This document shows, one piece after another, positions 59,803-64,000 of a stretch of 64,000 nt of DNA; the stretch's first letter is position 1; every line of letters begins with the position of its first letter. The position numbers were made by a program, and so were the translations under genes. The stretch is from positions 46,690 to 110,689 of the forward strand of contig CAJUFA010000010.1 of assembly GCA_910585725.1 (NCBI GenBank). The letters run 5' to 3'. Source of the stretch: an uncultured Dorea sp. (GTDB taxonomy: Bacteria > Bacillota > Clostridia > Lachnospirales > Lachnospiraceae). The notes under the pieces are model-generated. The model searched no databases and was not told the DNA's origin. It saw only the letters and a list, made by a program, of their open reading frames with translations.

Positions 59803-60774
59803 ATGAGTATGAATGGAATTGATATCAGCAGCTGGCAGAGTGGAATTAATCTGGCGGCAGTGCCATGCGAGTTTGTTATTGTTAAAGCAACGGAAGGAAC
59901 GACTTATATGAATCCGTACTGTGACCAGACATTAACACAGGCGGAAGAGTTAGGGAAAAAACGAGGTGTGTACCATTATGCCAGCGGACTGAATGCGAAT
60001 GAGGAAGCCGAATATTTTGTAAATAATATCAGAGGATATATAAGAAAAGCAATCCTGGTTCTGGACTGGGAAGTAACGGCTGTAGAGGATCAAACAGGCT
60101 GGGTGAAGCGGTGGCTTGATCGCGTCTATCAGTTAACCGGAGTGAAACCGTTTATTTACATGAGTAATTATATGGTCAATGATCATGACTGGGGTGTGGT
60201 GGCGGATGCTGGCTATCGGTTGTGGAATGCCTACTATTATGCCTACGGAACACGGATGGGTTATAATCCGGACGCGCCGCTGCCCGGAGAAATGGGAGCC
60301 TGGAAGGAGCCTGTTCTGTATCAATATACGTCGGAAGGTCAATTGGAGGGTTATCAGGGTAATCTGGATCTTGATGTATTCTATGGAAGTGCAGGCGACT
60401 GGGAGCGATATGCTCTTGGAGAAGACAGGCAGGAGGATGAGAATCCGCCGAAGCCTCCGCAGCAGATGATTAAGTATAGAATCCGGTATGGCGATACGTT
60501 AGGGGGAATAGCCAGAAGGTACGGAACAACAGTAACGACTCTGGCACAATTAAACGGAATCCCCAATCCGAACCGGATCTACCCGGGGCAGATCATCCGA
60601 ATACCGGTGAGATCTTCAGGTGTGAATCCGGCAGAGTATTATGTAGTACAGCCGGGAGATACTCTAAGCGGGATTGCCGTCAGGTTTGGCACAACTTATC
60701 AAAAACTGGCGCAGTTGAACGGGATTCGTAATCCGAATCGTATCTACGTGGGTCAGAGATTAAGAGTTCGATAA
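59803..60774 (+). CDS. GH25 lysozyme with two LysM domains
   Basis: 323 residues. 1-205 is a glycoside hydrolase 25 (muramidase) domain: Asp7 in GIDISSWQ and the DxE pair Asp88/Glu90 in VLDWEV. Two LysM peptidoglycan-binding domains follow at about 228-271 and 282-323, each ending NPNRIY-GQ. There is no signal peptide, as in phage endolysins that depend on holins, so it may be a phage remnant. The ATG at 59803 follows AAAGGAG; the in-frame start at 59749 is not supported. No other phage gene is nearby. Confidence 0.92.
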   Translation: MSMNGIDISSWQSGINLAAVPCEFVIVKATEGTTYMNPYCDQTLTQAEELGKKRGVYHYASGLNANEEAEYFVNNIRGYIRKAILVLDWEVTAVEDQTGWVKRWLDRVYQLTGVKPFIYMSNYMVNDHDWGVVADAGYRLWNAYYYAYGTRMGYNPDAPLPGEMGAWKEPVLYQYTSEGQLEGYQGNLDLDVFYGSAGDWERYALGEDRQEDENPPKPPQQMIKYRIRYGDTLGGIARRYGTTVTTLAQLNGIPNPNRIYPGQIIRIPVRSSGVNPAEYYVVQPGDTLSGIAVRFGTTYQKLAQLNGIRNPNRIYVGQRLRVR

Positions 60775-60853
60775 TTAAAAAGTGAGAGAGGCGTCATTTT
60801 GAAATTATGTTAAAGTACTTTCAAAGTTGTCAATCATCAGACCAAAACTATTT

Positions 60854-60895
60854 TCCACCTGTTGGCATAAAATTGCCGTACAGGTGGATTTTTTT
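60854..60895 (+). terminator. Terminator after the lysozyme gene
   Basis: TCCACCTGT pairs with ACAGGTGGA, 17-nt loop, followed by seven T residues. Confidence 0.9.
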
Positions 60896-60960
60896 GCAAC
60901 ATTTTACAGATCTGCCATAAAATTTCTCATACTGCTCCGCCTGACAAACCTCAAGTATTG

Positions 60961-60989
60961 TTGACAAATTGTTTTATATATGGTAATCT
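60961..60989 (+). promoter_or_regulatory. Promoter of the polysaccharide operon
   Basis: Consensus TTGACA (60961-60966), 17-bp spacer, TAATCT (60984-60989). The transcript would carry about 340 nt of leader before the loaP-like gene. Confidence 0.65.
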
Positions 60990-60994
60990 AGCAT

Positions 60995-61332
60995 GGATAT
61001 AAAAAGTTATATTATTATGTCAAAATGGGCTGAAAAAGAAAGTACTTTGGAAAATAAGATGGATAAATGTCCATAAATGTTTAATATTTCCGAAGTTGAC
61101 ATTAGTCGAAGGAATGCAGAAGATAATACTTACAAGGAATCCTTGCAGCAGGGGCACTTGGATTTTCAAGAGTATAACATATCTGATGTTCAAGGCTGTC
61201 CGCAGATATATTTTTATGCGGAGCGGCGGACGGATATACTGTGGCGGTGGGAGATTCCCACGAGGCATAGATGGCGAAGCATACTCTTAGAGGGGTTATG
61301 GCTTCGCTATTATGATGTTAGGGGGGATTCTA
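60995..61332 (+). promoter_or_regulatory. Long structured leader before the LoaP-like gene
   Basis: No gene is supported. Hairpins seen: TCCGCA/TGCGGA near 61200, TGGGA-GATT-CCCA near 61250 and GCGAAGC/GCTTCGC at about 61271-61311. LoaP-type antiterminators act on RNA hairpins in the 5' leader of their operon, so one of these may be the target. The rest is AT-rich with no clear content. Confidence 0.45.
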
Positions 61333-61860
61333 TTGTATTATGTATTACAGGTTGCTTCCGGTATGGAAGATAAGGTGGAAGAGCAGATCAGGGTCATGGT
61401 TGAAAAGGATTTGTATGGACTTTGTTTCCATCCAATCCGCCATATGAAGAAGAAGATACGGGGAGAATGGAAGGAATTGAGAGAAAAACTGCTTCCGGGT
61501 TATGTATTTATTACGAGTGATGATGTCAGAGAATTATATCTAAAGTTAAAATACGTGCCGGCGTTTACAAAAATGCTTGGCAAGGACAGCGAGGAGTTTA
61601 TTCCTCTTCCAAAGCATGAAGTGGAATGGCTTAAGAAGATCACAGGTTCGGCGGATAATAATATGGAGATAGGACTCTCTCAAGTATCAGTATCGGAGGA
61701 TGATGTGATTACTATCCTGTCGGGACCTTTGAAAGGTATGGAAGGATATATTAAGAAGATTGATCTGCATCGCAGGGTTGCGAAGGTGGAGGTTGATTTT
61801 ATGAACCGGAAAACGGTGATTCATCTTGGGATAGAGATGGTAGGGAAGAGAGAAAGATAG
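61333..61860 (+). CDS. loaP: NusG-paralogue antiterminator, LoaP-like
   Basis: 175 residues. N-terminal NusG domain (YYVLQVASGMEDKVEEQIR and KLLPGYVFI) and a C-terminal KOW domain at about 125-150 (VITILSGPLKGMEGYIKKID). LoaP lets RNA polymerase read through terminators in long exopolysaccharide or polyketide operons. TTG 61333 is chosen because a six-G run lies 6 bp upstream and it gives the usual NusG N-terminus; ATG 61312/61315 would add residues not typical of the family. First gene of the operon that runs off the window end. Confidence 0.82.
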   Translation: MYYVLQVASGMEDKVEEQIRVMVEKDLYGLCFHPIRHMKKKIRGEWKELREKLLPGYVFITSDDVRELYLKLKYVPAFTKMLGKDSEEFIPLPKHEVEWLKKITGSADNNMEIGLSQVSVSEDDVITILSGPLKGMEGYIKKIDLHRRVAKVEVDFMNRKTVIHLGIEMVGKRER

Positions 61861-61916
61861 AAAAGGATAGAAAAGGGCATAAGAGGATATAGAAGGATTG
61901 AGGGAGGCATATACAG

Positions 61917-63134
61917 ATGGAAAAGAGAGAGATTTCTTTTTCTCCGCCGGATATTACAGACCTGGAGATAGCGGAGGTGATCCGGGCGTTAAAAAGCGGA
62001 TGGATTACGACGGGGCCAAGAACGAAGCTGTTTGAAAGTAAGATTGCTGCGTTCTGCGGAACCAAACGCGCCGTGGCGCTTAATTCCGCTACGGCGTGCC
62101 TGGAAGCGGTATTAAGACTTTCAGGGATCGGCAAGGGGGATGAAGTGATTACTTCTGCATATACCTATACGGCGTCTGCAAGTCCGGTCTGCCATGTGGG
62201 AGCGAAGCTTGTACTGGTAGATACGGCAAAGGATAGTTATGAGATGGATTACGACGCCTTGGAAAACGCGATTACCGAGAAGACGAAAGCGGTGATCCCG
62301 ATCGATCTGGGAGGAGTTCCCTGTGATTACGAGAAGATCTTCAAGATCGTGGAAAAGAAAAAAGCGCTGTTCCGTCCGTCTAATAAACTTCAGGAAGCAA
62401 TCGGGAGAGTGATCGTAGCGGCCGACAGCGCGCATGCATTCGGCGCAAAGAGAGTAATCGAGAGAAGTTGGAAGAAGTGCGGCGCAATCGCAGACTTTAC
62501 CAGCTTCTCTTTTCACGCGGTGAAGAACCTGACGACCGCGGAAGGGGGAGCCCTTACATGGAGGAAGATCGAGGGGATAGAAGACGACTGGATCTATCAG
62601 CAGCTTATGCTTTTGTCTCTGCACGGTCAGTCCAAGGACGCGCTGGCAAAGAACAAACTTGGAGCATGGGAATATGATATTGAATTCCCGGGATATAAGT
62701 GGAATATGACGGATATCATGGCGGCCATCGGATTAAAACAGTTGGAGCGGTATCCGGATATCATGAAAAAGAGGCGCAGGATCATCGAGCGGTATGATAA
62801 AGCCTTTCTGTCGTTAGGCATACGCACATTAGGGCATTATGACAGGGGGAGGATGTCCAGCGGGCATCTGTATCTGACGCGGATACCGGAAATAGACGAG
62901 ACAAAGAGAAATGAACTTATCCGCCGGCTGGCAGAACAGGGAATCGCGTCCAACGTACATTATAAACCGCTGCCGATGATGACGGCATATAAAGAACTTG
63001 GGTTTGATATTCAGGATTATCCGAACGCATACCGTCAGTATGAGAATGAGATTACGCTGCCGTTACATACCTGTCTGAAAAATGAAGATATAGAATACAT
63101 TATCGCAAAAGTAGTTGAAATCGTAAAAGAATAA
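61917..63134 (+). CDS. DegT/DnrJ/EryC1-family sugar aminotransferase
   Basis: 405 residues. PLP enzyme that transfers an amino group to a keto-sugar nucleotide. N-terminal SGWITTGPRTKLFE, the PLP-phosphate region LNSATACLEAVL, and the Schiff-base Lys in SFHAVKNLTTAEGG (about 205). A nearby longer loop (about 155-185) is a bit larger than usual. Encoded 56 bp after loaP, across a purine-rich spacer with short repeats. Confidence 0.93.
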   Translation: MEKREISFSPPDITDLEIAEVIRALKSGWITTGPRTKLFESKIAAFCGTKRAVALNSATACLEAVLRLSGIGKGDEVITSAYTYTASASPVCHVGAKLVLVDTAKDSYEMDYDALENAITEKTKAVIPIDLGGVPCDYEKIFKIVEKKKALFRPSNKLQEAIGRVIVAADSAHAFGAKRVIERSWKKCGAIADFTSFSFHAVKNLTTAEGGALTWRKIEGIEDDWIYQQLMLLSLHGQSKDALAKNKLGAWEYDIEFPGYKWNMTDIMAAIGLKQLERYPDIMKKRRRIIERYDKAFLSLGIRTLGHYDRGRMSSGHLYLTRIPEIDETKRNELIRRLAEQGIASNVHYKPLPMMTAYKELGFDIQDYPNAYRQYENEITLPLHTCLKNEDIEYIIAKVVEIVKE

Positions 63135-63154
63135 AAGATGCGAGGAATCTGGAT

Positions 63155-63841
63155 ATGCAGTTTAGGGAATGGGATGATATCCCGGAGTTTATGAAAAATG
63201 AAGATGTAAAAAAATACTATGAAATATTAAGGAAGAAACGTTTTAGCCTGAAGGTAAAGCGTTTTTTTGATGTTACCGCATCATTTGTACTGATTCTTTT
63301 CCTTTCTCCGGTTTTCCTGATTCTGTCTGTCTGGATTAAGACGGACAGCAAGGGACCCGTTTATTTCAAACAGGAGAGAGTCACACAGTACGGACGAAAA
63401 TTTTCTATCTTTAAATTCAGGACTATGGTGATAAACGCTGATCGAACAGGCTCTTTAGTCACGGTGCAGAATGATTCGAGAATCACGGCTGTCGGCAGAA
63501 AGATACGGAAATACAGATTAGATGAAATCCCTCAATTGTTCAATATCCTTGCAGGGGATATGAGCTTCGTAGGGACAAGACCGGAAGTCCGGAAATATGT
63601 GGAAGAATACAGCGACGAGATGAAGGCGACGCTTCTTCTTCCGGCGGGAGTGACCTCGGAAGCCAGTATCAGGTACAAGGATGAAGACGAGCTTCTAAAA
63701 GACGCCGTAGATGTGGATGAAGTCTATATACAGAAGATACTGCCGGAAAAGATGAGATGGAACTTAAGGGCGATCAGACGATTCAGTTTACCCGGAGAAC
63801 TAAGTACGATGGTCAGGACAGTATTCCATGTATTGGCTTGA
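63155..63841 (+). CDS. Undecaprenyl-phosphate sugar phosphotransferase (initiating sugar transferase)
   Basis: 228 residues. Bacterial sugar transferase domain: one membrane-inserted helix near residues 40-63 (FFDVTASFVLILFLSPVFLI), KQERVTQYGRKFSIFKFRTM at about 92-111, and the DEIPQLFNILAGDMSFVGTR signature, with Asp-Glu as the catalytic pair. Starts a lipid-linked glycan at the membrane. Belongs to the small PglC-like class. Co-transcribed with the aminotransferase 20 bp upstream, which may supply the amino sugar. Confidence 0.93.
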   Translation: MQFREWDDIPEFMKNEDVKKYYEILRKKRFSLKVKRFFDVTASFVLILFLSPVFLILSVWIKTDSKGPVYFKQERVTQYGRKFSIFKFRTMVINADRTGSLVTVQNDSRITAVGRKIRKYRLDEIPQLFNILAGDMSFVGTRPEVRKYVEEYSDEMKATLLLPAGVTSEASIRYKDEDELLKDAVDVDEVYIQKILPEKMRWNLRAIRRFSLPGELSTMVRTVFHVLA

Positions 63842-63901
63842 TTATGAAATGGTCTGATTACGTAATGAGTTGATTATGAAATGGTCTGGTTACGCAACGG
63901 C
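63838..63901. repeat. 32-bp imperfect tandem duplication
   Basis: Two copies of a 32-bp unit (first half TTGATTATGAAATGGTCTG) at 63838-63869 and 63870-63901, starting in the stop codon of the sugar transferase. A partial third copy follows. A run of AAAGGAATN-type units at 63940-63970 leads into the next ribosome binding site. Confidence 0.75.
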
Positions 63902-63975
63902 CTGACTGTGTAACGGCCTGATCTTGAAGACAGAGTAAAAGGAATGTAAAAGGAATATGAAAGGAATACGAGAAG

Positions 63976-64000
63976 ATGAGTAAGATCGCCGTAATTACGA
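63976..64000 (+). CDS. Start of the next polysaccharide gene (truncated by window end)
   Basis: ATG with AAGGAATA upstream; only MSKIAVIT is visible. The MSKIAVIT start with a following Rossmann-type strand fits a nucleotide-sugar enzyme or glycosyltransferase, but eight residues are not enough to tell. Confidence 0.5.

Noticed and set aside
61077..61373. Frames in the leader before loaP
   Set aside because: No ribosome binding sites or family resemblance; the region fits a structured leader better.
1..64000. CRISPR arrays, tRNA and rRNA genes, complete insertion sequences
   Set aside because: None was seen. The tandem arrays have units of 12-32 bp without unique spacers, and no transposase or integrase gene is present.

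Overview
The window looks like the chromosome of a spore-forming, Gram-positive anaerobe of the Lachnospiraceae (Clostridia). The pointers are a SpoIVA spore-coat ATPase, a type A-looking RNase P RNA, AGGAGG ribosome binding sites, a LoaP-led polysaccharide operon, and clostridial families such as DUF5716/DUF5717 and the GGGtGRT protein. Family and organism assignments come from reading protein motifs; no database search was possible.

Layout. 1-2400 is AT-rich accessory DNA: an XRE regulator, a short AraC-type regulator translationally coupled to an extra ClpP, and gene-poor flanks that look like mobile-element remains. 2464-5801 is a four-gene operon of ECF sigma factor, membrane protein (probable anti-sigma) and ABC exporter. 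ridA-mrp follows behind a structured leader. 7443-17901 carries a Bce-type peptide-sensing module. Its two-component pair (7443-9301) is separated from its ABC transporter (15156-17901) by a second two-component operon with a secreted protein and by an AT-rich block coding for a ComEC-like metallo-beta-lactamase-fold hydrolase, an RtcB RNA ligase and an orphan protein. A cupin gene follows behind eight 14-bp tandem repeats. 18595-23952 is a DUF5717/DUF5716/TPR operon of unknown function, followed by purB and a convergent azlCD pair. 26740-28236 is a second ECF sigma/anti-sigma operon.

28350-33264 is a molybdenum cofactor and molybdate-uptake cluster (MoeA-like, MoaA, MOSC-MogA fusion, ModB, ModC) without a visible ModA. 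Then come a MATE exporter, a LysR regulator, aroD, spoIVA, another MogA-type protein, an MBL-fold hydrolase, RNase HI and rnpB. pyrBI lies on the minus strand behind a long U-rich leader reading frame and hairpin resembling the enterobacterial pyrBI attenuator. pheA, a DUF815 ATPase and rqcH follow, then the housekeeping run yicC-gmk-rpoZ and rimO-pgsA-cinA. After a GNAT/membrane/DUF3298-like fusion comes a NifU-like/GGGtGRT pair, a second MATE exporter, a TetR/MFS pair with matching operators, and a GH25-LysM endolysin. The window ends in the start of a surface-polysaccharide operon (LoaP, DegT aminotransferase, sugar transferase, truncated next gene).

The most interesting points are the pyrBI leader, a structured intergenic repeat present twice with base-pair covariation, the MBL-RtcB block inside the split Bce locus, the DUF5717/DUF5716 operon, and the recurring short tandem repeats just upstream of start codons.
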